Positions 25,904 through 35,044 are shown, counted from the first letter of the stretch. The stretch: 64,000 bases of DNA from Chloroflexota bacterium (GCA_026707745.1 JAPOWG010000037.1:1-64000), one strand, 5' to 3'. Notes: generated by a model from the letters alone, not told the origin. Program-made: numbers and translations.

Positions 25904-26269
25904 TCAGCTTTTTCGTTTGCTCGGCTTTGGCTTAAGCGTCTTTGCGTAGGCGTAGCTCTGTTCAAGGTAAGGAAGCAACTTCCCGGCGTCGCGCAACAGA
26001 TGATCGGGCACCGCGACATATTCTTTCATCACGGTCCCATAAGTTACAAGCAGTGCGCTGTCATATTCGGCGATGAAGGCCTCGCGTTCTGCTTTTCCCA
26101 TCCTCAAACCGACCGTGCCGGCCTTGGTCAACTGGGAAAACATATGGCCTTGCCAGGAGGTGTAGGGCAGTTTCAACCCGCCTTTGAGTTCGATCTCCGG
26201 GTGCGCGTCGATCAGTCGTTCATAAAGTTCCAATTTGTCGGAGGGCACTTGGTCTGCTTTGTCGCTCAT
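25904..26269 (-). CDS. small TfoX/Sxy-like protein
   Basis: This 121-residue cytosolic protein contains KLPYTSWQGHMFSQLTKAGTVGLRMGKAEREAFIAEYDSALLVTYGTVMKEYVAVPDHLL followed by a basic tail with KPKPSKRKS. The central part resembles a group of short TfoX N-terminal-like proteins in databases. The assignment comes from memory of that family and is moderate. The start at 26269 follows an AGG-containing leader. No link to competence is implied; function unknown. It lies 55 bp upstream of the SMP-30 gene on the same strand, so co-transcription is possible. Confidence 0.6.
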   Translation of the reverse strand: MSDKADQVPSDKLELYERLIDAHPEIELKGGLKLPYTSWQGHMFSQLTKAGTVGLRMGKAEREAFIAEYDSALLVTYGTVMKEYVAVPDHLLRDAGKLLPYLEQSYAYAKTLKPKPSKRKS

Positions 26270-26439
26270 CTTTTGCCTCGTTGTTATCGTTTGCATCCGC
26301 CAACATCATGCTTTGAAAAGGACGTAGAGGCAATGGTATCCTTTGGCGAGTGTGATGATGGCGCGTGGCGAAGCGGTCAGCAGAGCAATCAGCGCTATGC
26401 CAGCGTACGATTTGGCAAATGCGATGGCGAGGATGGCAT

Positions 26440-27645
26440 ATGACGATTTACGACGTGGCGGTGATTGGCAAGGGCTTGATCGGCAGCGCAGCGACTCGTC
26501 ATCTGGCTGGCAATTTCCCCGAACTTAAGATCTGTGTGATCGGACCGGACGAGCCGGAGAACCGACGGACGCATATGGGCGTATACGCCAGCCACTACGA
26601 TCAGGGACGCATCACACGTGTCCTGGATCCCAGCCCCTTATGGGGGCATCTTGCGCGCGAGTCTATCGCGCAGTATCCAGTCATAGAGGCGGCCAGCGGC
26701 ATACAGTTTCATCATCGCGTCGGCTGTCTGCGCGCCACCGACATTCCCGAGCATATCCAACAGGTTGACGATTGCGCGGGGAGCTTTCAGCCGCCGCATC
26801 GCCGTTTGGACGCTGCAAGTTGCCGGGAAGCATACCCATACTTGTCGTTTTCTGATGCATTCGTCGCCTGGGACGAGGGCGGGGAAGCGGGATACATCAA
26901 CCCGCGTTCGCTGATTGCGGCGCAACTGAAGGTCGCTGAGGACAAAGGCGCCACTGTCTTTCGGGATATTGTGACAAAGATAAATCGTGTCGGCGACTGC
27001 CATGAGATACACAGTCGTGAAGGCAAGGCGCGTCGCGCGCGCAAGATTCTGTTGACAGCAGGGGGATACAGCAATACCTTGCTCGAAAAGAAGCTGCGTT
27101 TGCGGACCAAATCGCATACGATATTGCTTGCGGAGATACCGCCGGCGGAAGCCAATCGCTTGAAGACGATGCCATCAATTATCAGCGCATTTGACCATCC
27201 GCTTGTGGATTCGCTTTATATGCTGCCGCCGGTGCCGTACCCCGATGGCAAGACCTATATCAAGTTGGGCGGAAGCGGCTGGAATGAAATTCTGCTGGAC
27301 GCAACGGAGAACGACCTTGAACTGCTGGACTGGTTCCACAGCGACGGAGGGCAAGATATCGCCGACGCCTTGAAGAGGGCCTTGCACAAGATGATCCCCG
27401 GCTTAAAAGCGCTGTCATATCATTCGACGCCTTGTCTGATCACATTCAGCGCGCATGGCAACCCCTATGTTGACATGTTGCAAGACGAAAGTGTTTATGT
27501 GGCGACCGCCGGCAATGGCATGGGCGCCAAGTCTTCCGATGAGATCGGGCGCATCGGCGCGATGTTATGTGCGACCGATAACTGGCATAGTGAATTGGAT
27601 AGAAACGAATTCCGCGCTCGATATTACGAAGGTGGATTGAAATAG
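26440..27645 (+). CDS. FAD-dependent oxidoreductase (DAO superfamily, sarcosine-oxidase-like)
   Basis: This 401-residue flavoprotein starts with a Rossmann motif (VAVIGKGLIGSAATRHLAG). It continues with the DAO-type RITRVLDPSPLWGHLARESIAQYPVIE and ends with YVATAGNGMGAKSSDEIGRIGAML, the FAD-contacting C terminus. ATG 26440 has GAGG nine bases upstream. It differs from the 1477 enzyme: GSSHGLTR is replaced by ASHYDQGRITR, and the flavin-binding cysteine position is occupied by TFSAHGNPYVD, suggesting non-covalent FAD. The substrate is probably an amine or amino acid. Its 3' end overlaps the convergent Nudix gene by 22 bp. Confidence 0.8.
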   Translation: MTIYDVAVIGKGLIGSAATRHLAGNFPELKICVIGPDEPENRRTHMGVYASHYDQGRITRVLDPSPLWGHLARESIAQYPVIEAASGIQFHHRVGCLRATDIPEHIQQVDDCAGSFQPPHRRLDAASCREAYPYLSFSDAFVAWDEGGEAGYINPRSLIAAQLKVAEDKGATVFRDIVTKINRVGDCHEIHSREGKARRARKILLTAGGYSNTLLEKKLRLRTKSHTILLAEIPPAEANRLKTMPSIISAFDHPLVDSLYMLPPVPYPDGKTYIKLGGSGWNEILLDATENDLELLDWFHSDGGQDIADALKRALHKMIPGLKALSYHSTPCLITFSAHGNPYVDMLQDESVYVATAGNGMGAKSSDEIGRIGAMLCATDNWHSELDRNEFRARYYEGGLK

Positions 27646-28112
27646 GTCTTGGGATGATCCTCCAGCGCTTTGCTGATGATCCACTTGTGACGCGCGAGCA
27701 TGTTGTCTGGCAGATCACCAGGATGGAAATAGCGCATCTCCAGCGACTCGTCGTCATTGACGCGCGGCGTCGATCCTTCGCGCGGGCGGCAGCGAAAAAC
27801 TGTGGAGACGACACCGATTTGGTCGCCGTTGGGATAGGTAACGGTGAAATCGTCCCCGGAAAGCACAGCGATAATCGATTCTGGGAACACCTCTATACCG
27901 GTTTCCTCACGTACTTCACGGATTACGCACTGCGCCAGATTCTCGCCCGGTTCCAGGCCGCCGCTCGGGGGCGCCCAGGTCTTGGTATCGCGACGCAATT
28001 GCAAAAGCATCTCGTTACGCTCATTGATGACGACAGCGGTCACGCCCGGGAGCAAGAGCAGATCGTTGCCGATCTTGGCGCGGATGTTCTTGATGTAGTC
28101 CGATATGGGCAT
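27624..28112 (-). CDS. Nudix hydrolase
   Basis: This 162-residue protein has the catalytic Nudix box GGLEPGENLAQCVIREVREETGI near residues 50-72. It is followed by SGDDFTVTYPNGDQIGVVSTVFRCRP, a pattern seen in many NUDIX proteins next to DinB or ADP-ribose-type enzymes. The first strands read VTAVVINERNEMLLQLRRDTKTWAPPSG. The substrate is unknown. It is the first gene of a minus-strand cluster with no clear operon link, and its end overlaps the oxidoreductase end by 22 bp. Confidence 0.87.
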   Translation of the reverse strand: MPISDYIKNIRAKIGNDLLLLPGVTAVVINERNEMLLQLRRDTKTWAPPSGGLEPGENLAQCVIREVREETGIEVFPESIIAVLSGDDFTVTYPNGDQIGVVSTVFRCRPREGSTPRVNDDESLEMRYFHPGDLPDNMLARHKWIISKALEDHPKTYFNPPS

Positions 28113-28156
28113 TGGGCAGCACCTTCAAAGTCTTGCGGGCCCCGGCAGGTATACAG

Positions 28157-28693
28157 CTAACGCTTGTCTTTGCCTCCACCATAGTTCTGCTGGATACTAT
28201 GCAGGTGATGCAATTCGTGACCCGCAATGATGTAAACGAGCGCTCGCAGGCTGGTCATCTCATCATTGCACCTGGTGGCAAATGTCAGGGCGGCTTCGTC
28301 GAAACTGTCAAGCAGGCTAAGGGTTGCCTGCCGCACCGCGCAGTACTCGGCGAGAATGTCGTCCAGAGGGCGTTGGTTCGCCCTTGCGGATGGCACATAA
28401 TCTTCATGCGGGAAGGAAGGCAAGGCGGTGGTGTCGCCCCGGCCGATGCGCAGTGCTCTATAGGCGAAAACTCGCTCGGTATCGATAACGTGTACCAAGA
28501 TATCCTGCACGGTCCACTCGCCGTCGGCATGTGGCTTGGTCAGTCTATCGGTCGGTAGCGAGCGGACAAGTCTCAGCATGCGCTCGCAGTTTATGGGCAA
28601 ATGCTTTAGAACTTGTCCGTCGTCTGGCAAAAGCCCGATGTAGTCGATAGTGTAAGGCGCGTGCTCGCCCTTTTTCGGTTTCGGAATCAACAT
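28157..28693 (-). CDS. DinB-family metal-dependent four-helix protein
   Basis: This 178-residue protein shows the DinB/DUF664 pattern: LVRSLPTDRLTKPHADGEWTVQDILVHVIDTERVFAYRALRI, then FDEAALTFATRCNDEMTSLRALVYIIAGHELHHLHSIQQNY. The histidines in HVIDTE and HELHHLHS are the likely divalent-metal ligands of the four-helix bundle. Many members are thiol transferases acting on bacillithiol or mycothiol, others are of unknown role. Its start lies two bases after the OsmC stop, so the pair is an operon. The OsmC partner fits a thiol or peroxide stress function. Confidence 0.85.
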   Translation of the reverse strand: MLIPKPKKGEHAPYTIDYIGLLPDDGQVLKHLPINCERMLRLVRSLPTDRLTKPHADGEWTVQDILVHVIDTERVFAYRALRIGRGDTTALPSFPHEDYVPSARANQRPLDDILAEYCAVRQATLSLLDSFDEAALTFATRCNDEMTSLRALVYIIAGHELHHLHSIQQNYGGGKDKR

Positions 28694-28695
28694 AT

Positions 28696-29094
28696 CTAAC
28701 CGACGGTAACCGAGAGCTCTACCGATTTTTTGAGCGTATTGGCGACAATGCAGGCGCGTTCCGACATCTTGACCAGTTTCTCGAAGGTTTCGCGATCGTC
28801 GAATCCGGACTTGACGACCATGTTGATCGCGGAGAAACGAGCGGGCGCCTCCGCAAGATCGCCACTGACTTCAATCGCGATATCGTTGATCTCGAGCTCG
28901 CGAGCGCGAATGGCAGCCAGCAGATTGCTGTTGAAGCATCCGCCCAGGGACGCCAGCAGCAATTCCCCGCCCATGGCGCCCTTGTCGCGGCCGCCCTTGG
29001 CTTCAGGCCGGTCGATATCGATGGCGTGTTGTCGGATCTGCGCTGCGGTGGTAGCGTCATCGACTTGATTGAGGTTTACTGTAATCGTAGGCAT
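28696..29094 (-). CDS. OsmC-family peroxiredoxin-like protein
   Basis: This 132-residue protein has both OsmC/Ohr redox cysteines: Cys53 in LLLASLGGCFNS and Cys115 in SERACIVANTL. It also has the conserved E44 region (AMGGELLLASLGG). The family reduces organic hydroperoxides through this cysteine pair. ATG 29094 is preceded by AGAGAAGG. It is co-transcribed with the DinB protein immediately downstream. The exact subgroup (OsmC, YhfA-like or Ohr) cannot be decided by eye. Confidence 0.87.
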   Translation of the reverse strand: MPTITVNLNQVDDATTAAQIRQHAIDIDRPEAKGGRDKGAMGGELLLASLGGCFNSNLLAAIRARELEINDIAIEVSGDLAEAPARFSAINMVVKSGFDDRETFEKLVKMSERACIVANTLKKSVELSVTVG

Positions 29095-29136
29095 GATACC
29101 TTCTCTTGTATAATCTTGAACAATTTGCACCCTGAA

Positions 29137-30090
29137 TCAGCCCTTTACAGCGCCCATCGTGAAACCTTGCACCAGGCTGTCGAGAAACAGATTATAGGCG
29201 AAACCGACCGGTATGGCGATGATCAGCGCGGCGGCAAGCAAAGGCTGCCAAAAGTAAACGTCTCCCAGGATCAGTTCGGTTGGTACGCCGACGCTGAGCG
29301 TGCGTCGAGAGGTATTCGTGATGAATACCAAGGCATAGATAAACTCGTGCAAGGTCAACGTGAACGTGAAGACGATTGTGGAGATGATGCCGGGCAATGA
29401 CAGGGGTAGGACGACGCGCAAAAAAGCTTCAACGCGGTTATAGCCATCGACCAGCGCCGCCTCTTCCAGTTCGGGCGGCACCGCCTTGAAGAATCCCTGC
29501 AGCAGCCACATGCTGAAAGGCACGGTGAAGGAGGGATAAACCACGATCAGCGCCAGCGGCGAATCTTTGAGGCCTAACATGACCACGATGCGAAACATGG
29601 GGATGAAGAGCAGGGTGGGCGGCACCAGGTAAACGAGAAACATCAAGATGCCGGCGCGTTCGCCCCAGCGCCCGGTTAATCGCGCCAGCGCGTAAGCCGC
29701 CGGCAATGCCAAAATCAGCGTGATAATGACAACCGCTACACCGACTACCACTGAATTGCGGATAAAGTCGAGGTAAGCGGTGTTCGTGAAGAGCGATTCC
29801 AAATGCTCCAAGGTGGGATCTTGCCGATAGATAAAGGGTTGCGGTCTTCGATAGAGATCGCCATCGACCTTGAAGCTGTGCAGGAACATGATCATGAATG
29901 GCGCTGCGGCAAAGAAACAGAAGATCAGTACTACCAGATAAAAGGGCGAGCGTCGCAGAATATGCGACAGCTCGGCGCGTGTGGCGCCATATTTGCGAAA
30001 CCGGTACGCGATGCGCAGCCCAACCAATGTGGCAAATGACAGGACCAGGAGCGACCAAAAGTTCTGCAGGATCCAGATCAGCAAAGCCAT
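29137..30090 (-). CDS. carbohydrate ABC transporter permease (MalG type)
   Basis: This 317-residue inner-membrane permease has the EAA loop EEAALVDGYNRVEAFLRVVLPLSLPGI, which contacts the ATPase. It also has the MalG-type TMD order and ends LVQGFTMGAVKG. Unlike standard six-helix MalG proteins it has an additional N-terminal hydrophobic segment (about 4-26) and a basic loop before the usual first helix, giving seven predicted segments. Its start overlaps the stop of the other permease (TGATG). It is the last gene of the ABC operon 34968-29137. Confidence 0.9.
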   Translation of the reverse strand: MALLIWILQNFWSLLVLSFATLVGLRIAYRFRKYGATRAELSHILRRSPFYLVVLIFCFFAAAPFMIMFLHSFKVDGDLYRRPQPFIYRQDPTLEHLESLFTNTAYLDFIRNSVVVGVAVVIITLILALPAAYALARLTGRWGERAGILMFLVYLVPPTLLFIPMFRIVVMLGLKDSPLALIVVYPSFTVPFSMWLLQGFFKAVPPELEEAALVDGYNRVEAFLRVVLPLSLPGIISTIVFTFTLTLHEFIYALVFITNTSRRTLSVGVPTELILGDVYFWQPLLAAALIIAIPVGFAYNLFLDSLVQGFTMGAVKG

Positions 30091-31028
30091 CAGCGCACCT
30101 CGGCTCGGCTTGCCGTGCGGAGCATGAGCAGCGCCAAAGCCAGCAGCAGCGGAAACGCGAAGAGCGCCATCGCCGCGCCTTGAGCCAGGTTGCCGCCTTC
30201 AATGCCGATCTGGAAGGAATACAGGCCAATGATGCGCGTGTAATCGACGGGACCGCCGCGCGTCAGCACATATACCACGGTCATGTCGCCGAACATGGTA
30301 ATCATGCTGAAGAGCAGGGCGATGACCATGATGGGCAGGATCAAGGGCAACTTGATTTGCAGCAAGGTGCGCATAAATCGCGATCCATCGACCTCGGCCT
30401 GGTCCAGAATATCGGTCGGGATCGACGACAGACCCGCCATCAAGATCACTGTCGCCAGGGGCGTCATGCGCCAGACTTGTACGAAGATCACGCTGATCTG
30501 GGACAGGACCGGGTTCGCCAGCCAATACAGATTGCGACTGTTGGACAATATGCCCTTTGGCCCGAGGAAGCCGGTCTGCAAGAGCAGATAATCAATCGGG
30601 CTATACTTGGTATCAAACATCCATAGCCAGCCGATCGCTGCCAGGGACACCGGCGTCGCCCAAGGCAAAATGAAGATAAAGCGCGCGAACCATTTGCCCG
30701 TGAATTCCTGTGTAAAAATGATCGCCAGGATATTGGCGAAGATCAGAATGAAGACCTGTGATACCAGGGTGAACATGACTGTATTGCCGAAGACTTGGCG
30801 AAAAATATCGTTCTCCCAGACCGCGACAAAATTGTCGAATCCGATGAAATTGAGTTCGGTATTGCCGACGGTGACATCGGAGAAGCCGAATGCGATCGCC
30901 AGCAAAAAGGGCAATCCGACAAGCAGCAGGATATACAGCAACGCCGGCGCCAAGAACATGACGCCGACAAATCGACGGTCATCCATGAAATAGCGGCGCG
31001 GATTGAGTACGTCGCTGGCGCTGGCCAT
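30090..31028 (-). CDS. carbohydrate ABC transporter permease (MalF/UgpA type)
   Basis: This 312-residue membrane protein has six predicted helices and the EAA loop DQAEVDGSRFMRTLLQIKLPLILPIM. The MalF/UgpA signature also shows in RFIFILPWATPVSLAAIGWLWMFDTKYSPIDYLL and YVLTRGGPVDYTRIIGLYSF. It pairs with the MalG-type permease to form the translocation channel of a sugar importer. Both of its ends overlap its neighbours by one to four bases, so the ATPase and the two permeases are translationally coupled. Confidence 0.9.
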   Translation of the reverse strand: MASASDVLNPRRYFMDDRRFVGVMFLAPALLYILLLVGLPFLLAIAFGFSDVTVGNTELNFIGFDNFVAVWENDIFRQVFGNTVMFTLVSQVFILIFANILAIIFTQEFTGKWFARFIFILPWATPVSLAAIGWLWMFDTKYSPIDYLLLQTGFLGPKGILSNSRNLYWLANPVLSQISVIFVQVWRMTPLATVILMAGLSSIPTDILDQAEVDGSRFMRTLLQIKLPLILPIMVIALLFSMITMFGDMTVVYVLTRGGPVDYTRIIGLYSFQIGIEGGNLAQGAAMALFAFPLLLALALLMLRTASRAEVR

Positions 31029-32080
31029 CAGACGACCCCTTGCAGGTTCTGCTCTTCGATGCGCTGGCCGCTTTGCTTGTCGAAGAACTTGATATCGCTG
31101 TTGTGCACGGCAAATTCGTAGTCGCAGTCCACGTCAAGCGAGACGCGCACGTTCGACGGCACTTTCGCCAGCGTCAATTCATTGTCGTGTCCATGGACAT
31201 AGCCGTAGAGCAGCCGGTCGGATCCGAGATATTCGACGCGTTTGACATAGTAGTGGAAAATGCGCGAGTTTTCCGGATTGTCGGCGAGGGTCTTGGGCAG
31301 GAAGTTTTCCGGTCGAAAACCAAAGCTGAAAGCATCACTTCGCAGGATATTCATACTGGGAGAACCGAGGAAGGTAGCGACGAACTCGTTGGCCGGGTCA
31401 TCGTAAATGAGTTGTGGCGTGCCGATCTGTTGGATTTTTCCATGCGACATGACCACGATCCGGTCGCCCAGTCCCATTGCCTCGATCTGGTCGTGGGTGA
31501 CGAAGACAGCAGTGATGTTTGACGAGCGCTGGAATTCCTTGAGTTCGTCGCGGGCGTTGGCGCGTAGTTTGGCGTCGAGGTTGGAAAGGGGTTCGTCCAG
31601 CAGCAGCACGGCCGGCTGTGTGACCATGGCCCGCGCGATGGCGACGCGTTGTCGCTGACCGCCCGAAAGCTGGCGGGGCCGACGGTCAAGCAGCATATCG
31701 ATCTCCAACAGTCGCGCCGTGTTTTCAACCTTGTCCCGGATGGCGCGCTTGTCGTATTTTTTCTCTCGGCTTTGCGCCTTCAAGGGGAAGGCGATGTTGT
31801 TGAAGACGTTCATATGCGGGTACAGCGCGTAACTCTGGAAGACCATGGATACGCCGCGCTTGCGTGGCGGCAGCGCGGTGACATCCTCGCCCCCGATGAA
31901 GATTTGCCCGGCGGTCGGTTTTTCCAGCCCGGCGATCATGCGCATCAGCGTGGTTTTGCCACAGCCCGAGGGACCCAAAATGACCAGGAACTCGCCATTT
32001 TCGATTTCTAATTCAATGCCGTCGACGGCGCGGACATCGTCGAAAAACTTTTTTATGCCCTGTAGTTCAACCAGGCTCAT
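31028..32080 (-). CDS. ABC transporter ATP-binding protein (MalK/UgpC type)
   Basis: This 350-residue ATPase contains Walker A GPSGCGKTT (about 36-44), Q-loop VFQSYALYPHMNV, signature LSGGQRQRVAIARA, Walker B VLLLDEPLSNLDAKLR and the H-loop VTHDQ. The C-terminal roughly 110 residues form an OB-fold domain like MalK's regulatory region. It powers a sugar importer with the two following permeases. The stop codon overlaps the downstream permease start. It lies 84 bp after the binding-protein gene, with a hairpin repeat in between. Confidence 0.93.
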   Translation of the reverse strand: MSLVELQGIKKFFDDVRAVDGIELEIENGEFLVILGPSGCGKTTLMRMIAGLEKPTAGQIFIGGEDVTALPPRKRGVSMVFQSYALYPHMNVFNNIAFPLKAQSREKKYDKRAIRDKVENTARLLEIDMLLDRRPRQLSGGQRQRVAIARAMVTQPAVLLLDEPLSNLDAKLRANARDELKEFQRSSNITAVFVTHDQIEAMGLGDRIVVMSHGKIQQIGTPQLIYDDPANEFVATFLGSPSMNILRSDAFSFGFRPENFLPKTLADNPENSRIFHYYVKRVEYLGSDRLLYGYVHGHDNELTLAKVPSNVRVSLDVDCDYEFAVHNSDIKFFDKQSGQRIEEQNLQGVV

Positions 32081-32102
32081 GGCAAACCCTATATTGAAGT
32101 AG

Positions 32103-32129
32103 TGGGCGGCTCAGCGAGCCGCCCCTACA
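32103..32129. repeat. GGGCGGCTC hairpin repeat between binding-protein and ATPase genes
   Basis: GGGCGGCTC, a short loop, and GAGCCGCCCCTAC form a strong stem-loop of the GTAGGGGCGA family. Its position after the binding-protein stop resembles REP elements between malE and malF, which stabilise the upstream message. Confidence 0.65.
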
Positions 32130-32164
32130 GGTCTGTCAAGATATGGAGAGGGGGTAAGCCGCGA

Positions 32165-33499
32165 CTAGCCGCCGCCGACCATGCCCCTGGCGCGCCAATC
32201 CGCAAAGATTTCTTCAATGCGCTCATGCGCTTGCGCAACGGCGTCTTCCGCGTTCATTTCACCCAGAGCGACCTGGGCCACCATATTGGGAATGATGCTT
32301 TCCGCGAAGACCTGGCTGATGGCGGGGTTCGTGACGCCCGGGAAGCCGAGATGCACGGACCAATCATTGACCGTCTTCAAAACTTCGAACTTGTTCGGTG
32401 GCTGCGAACCCCAGGGGTCCTCTTCCAGCCAGCCGTCAAGCTCTGGAACGGTGCTGGCGTGGCAGGGGAAGTTGTAAAGTTCGCTGTAGTAGGTCACCTC
32501 GCTGTAATTTGCGCTGTGGTCGAGGATAAATTGCTTTGCGGCTGCCAGTTCGTCGCCTTCAACATATTCGGGAATGACATAGATCTGCCAAACGTGTGAG
32601 GAAGCGTAGGCGCCGGCAGGTCCCGCGAGCGCGCTCGTGAAACCGATGTTGGCGGCCGCCGCCTCATCGATTTTCTGCAAGCTGCGATAGGCCGAGTTGG
32701 AATTGAGGATATAGCTGACTTCACCCGCGATCAAAGCCTGATTGTTGCTGGCGGCGGTCCAGCCGAAGACCTCATCGGTCATCGCTTCATTCTGCAACTG
32801 CGCCAGATATTTGACCGCCGTAATAGTTTCTTCGCTGTTGAGCACGACATTTTCATTCTCGTCCTGGACGCTGCCGCCGAAGCTCCAAATGGCAGCGCGA
32901 TTCGCCATACGGCTATCGAGCTCGGGGCTCATGCCGATACCGACTGGTATGCCGGTGGCTTCGAAGATTGCGCGTCCGCCCTCGAGCAAGTCGTCGTAAG
33001 TCTTGGGACCGTCGGGGTAGCCGGCTTCGGTCCAGAGCGCGATGTCATAGTCGCCCGGGTCGGGCACGTAGCCGTGCGTATAAGCGTAATAGGTATCAAC
33101 AACCGGCAAGTAGGATGCCGCCTGACAAGTGCTCGCGCGTTCGCCGAACATCTCCGACGCCTTGGCGTTGAGATCGCCCAGGTCATGCAATCCGTCAATG
33201 TAGCTGGCCGGCGAGAACAGGACCTCGACGATGGTATGACCATCTCCCGCATCGATTTCGGCGGCAAGCGTCGAAAATATTTCGGTGAAGTTGACGTGAT
33301 CGACCGTCACGCCAACGCCATTGGCTTCGCCCCATTCCGCGGCGTAGGCGTCGAACCATTCGTCGTAGCGCGGCACGAAGTGGCTCCACTGCAGCAGGCT
33401 GATTTCAGTGCCCTCGGCGTACCCGCCTTGAGCGCCGGCGGAGAACGTTAGGGCAGCAAATATAACGAGTACCATTAGAGTTCTGGTCAGATGTTTCAT
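32165..33499 (-). CDS. extracellular sugar-binding protein of ABC importer (copy 1)
   Basis: This 444-residue exported protein has a signal peptide ending near FSAGAQGG. It belongs to the family 1 solute-binding group: EISLLQWSHFVPRYDEWFDAYAAEW, PASYIDGLHDL, then LWTEAGYPDGPKTYDDLLEGG and NQALIAGEVSYILNSNSAY. No lipobox cysteine is present. ATG 33499 is chosen because CAGGAG lies eight bases upstream. It is highly similar to the protein encoded at 33619-34968, both sharing WSFGGSVQDENENVVLNS. It delivers a carbohydrate or related ligand to the permeases encoded downstream. Confidence 0.9.
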   Translation of the reverse strand: MKHLTRTLMVLVIFAALTFSAGAQGGYAEGTEISLLQWSHFVPRYDEWFDAYAAEWGEANGVGVTVDHVNFTEIFSTLAAEIDAGDGHTIVEVLFSPASYIDGLHDLGDLNAKASEMFGERASTCQAASYLPVVDTYYAYTHGYVPDPGDYDIALWTEAGYPDGPKTYDDLLEGGRAIFEATGIPVGIGMSPELDSRMANRAAIWSFGGSVQDENENVVLNSEETITAVKYLAQLQNEAMTDEVFGWTAASNNQALIAGEVSYILNSNSAYRSLQKIDEAAAANIGFTSALAGPAGAYASSHVWQIYVIPEYVEGDELAAAKQFILDHSANYSEVTYYSELYNFPCHASTVPELDGWLEEDPWGSQPPNKFEVLKTVNDWSVHLGFPGVTNPAISQVFAESIIPNMVAQVALGEMNAEDAVAQAHERIEEIFADWRARGMVGGG

Positions 33500-33561
33500 C
33501 AAAATATCTCCTGATATTTGTAAGGGATTACGCGAAAGCCCGAAGGCTTCAAGACAGGCTC

Positions 33562-33590
33562 ATTTTAGCCAACAGTTTTGCGCTTGGCAA
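33562..33590 (-). promoter_or_regulatory. promoter of binding-protein copy 1
   Basis: On the minus strand TTGCCA (33585-33590) and TAAAAT (33562-33567) have a 17-bp spacer, 62 bp before the ATG at 33499. It lies between the two binding-protein genes, so copy 1 can be expressed separately from copy 2. Confidence 0.5.
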
Positions 33591-33618
33591 CAATTCTTGC
33601 GCTCCGCAACTCAAACAG

Positions 33619-34968
33619 CTAGTCATCGTCGCCCTGGTCGCCACCACCGATCAAACCTTGCGCGCGCCAAAAAGCGAAAATTTCTTCAACGCGTTCGCTG
33701 GCTTGCGCCACGGCATCCTCGGCACTTTTCTGCCCCAGCGCGACCTGGGCGATCATATTCGGGATGATGTGTTCAGCATAGACTTGTGCGACTGCCGGAC
33801 TGCTGACACCCGGATAACCGAAATTCACTGAGCGGTTTATCGCTGTTTTTAAGATCGCGAACTTGTCCGCCGGGATAGAACCGAAGGGGTCTTTTTCCAG
33901 CCAGCTATCGAGTTCCTTGACGGTAGCGGGGAAACAGGGCAGATTGAACAATTCACTGTTGTACGTTACTTCGCTGTAGTCGGCAGTGAAGTCGAGGATG
34001 AATTGTTTGGCGGCTTGCAGTTGAATGCCCTGGACGTAAGTTGGTATGACGCTGATTAAAATATGAGTTCCGCCGAAGGCTCCAGCTGGCCCTAGGAGGG
34101 CCGGGCTAAAGCCGATATTTGCGGCCGCGGCTGGGTCAATCTTTTGCAGACTGCGATAGGCCGAATCTGGGTTTAGGATGAAGCTGGCTTCACCGGCGAT
34201 GAGCGCCTGGTTATTGCTGGCGCCCGTCCAGCCGAAGACTTCGGCGGTCATGGCTTCATTTTGCAGTTGTGCCAGGTATTTGACTGCGGCAATAGTGGAT
34301 GCGCTATTCAGTACCACATTCTCATTTTCGTCTTGAACGCTCCCGCCAAAGCTCCAGATCACCTCGCGATTCGCCATTTCGCTATCGATCTCCGAGCTGA
34401 TGCCGATCCCGATGGGGATACCGGTCGATTGGAAGATCGCTCGTCCACCCTCGAGCAAGTCTTCATAAGACTTGGGCCCATGTGGATAGCCGGCCTCTGT
34501 CCACAGTTCAATGTCATAATTGCCGTGATTTAGGGAGTAACCGGAGGCAAATCCATAATAGACATCGATAAAAGAGAGGTAAGTTAACGCCTTGCAGTGA
34601 TCGAGGCGCTCGCCAAACATCGCCAGCGCTTGCTCGTTGATGTCGCTTAAGTCCTGCAAGCCCTGGATATAAGAAGCGGGTGAAGAAGGCAGTTCGATAA
34701 TCGTATGTCCCTGGCCCGCATCAATCTCGGCCGCCAGTGACGACGGCAATTCTGCAAAGTTGACGCGATCAATGCTGACTGTGACATTATTGGCTTCTCC
34801 CCAAGCTTGCGCCCAGGCGTCAAACCACTCATCGTAACGCGGCACAAAATGCTGCCATTGCAATAGACTGATTGCCGTTCCCTCCGGAAAAACATCTTGC
34901 GCGGTGATTGCGCCGCGCAGGGGAGCAAACAGACTCAATATGACCAGCAATTTGACTACCATTGTCAT
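33619..34968 (-). CDS. extracellular sugar-binding protein of ABC importer (copy 2)
   Basis: This 449-residue exported protein is a close paralogue of copy 1. The shared core includes ISLLQWQHFVPRYDEWFDAWAQAWGEANN and SFGGSVQDENENVVLNS. The last residues (GGGDQGDDD) give an acidic tail missing in copy 1. The signal peptide ends near GAITAQDV. ATG 34968 is preceded by AAGGAG. It lies first in the ABC operon. A duplicated binding protein may broaden ligand range. The divergence looks moderate, so the duplication is not very recent. Confidence 0.88.
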   Translation of the reverse strand: MTMVVKLLVILSLFAPLRGAITAQDVFPEGTAISLLQWQHFVPRYDEWFDAWAQAWGEANNVTVSIDRVNFAELPSSLAAEIDAGQGHTIIELPSSPASYIQGLQDLSDINEQALAMFGERLDHCKALTYLSFIDVYYGFASGYSLNHGNYDIELWTEAGYPHGPKSYEDLLEGGRAIFQSTGIPIGIGISSEIDSEMANREVIWSFGGSVQDENENVVLNSASTIAAVKYLAQLQNEAMTAEVFGWTGASNNQALIAGEASFILNPDSAYRSLQKIDPAAAANIGFSPALLGPAGAFGGTHILISVIPTYVQGIQLQAAKQFILDFTADYSEVTYNSELFNLPCFPATVKELDSWLEKDPFGSIPADKFAILKTAINRSVNFGYPGVSSPAVAQVYAEHIIPNMIAQVALGQKSAEDAVAQASERVEEIFAFWRAQGLIGGGDQGDDD

Positions 34969-35015
34969 TCATAGTCTCCTTAGGGATTCATGAAAGAGAA
35001 ATGGCTGGGGAGGCT

Positions 35016-35044
35016 ATCTTAGCCGAGACGCGTATAGCTGACAA
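35016..35044 (-). promoter_or_regulatory. promoter of binding-protein copy 2
   Basis: On the minus strand TTGTCA (35039-35044) and TAAGAT (35016-35021) have a 17-bp spacer, 47 bp before the ATG at 34968. Confidence 0.5.
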
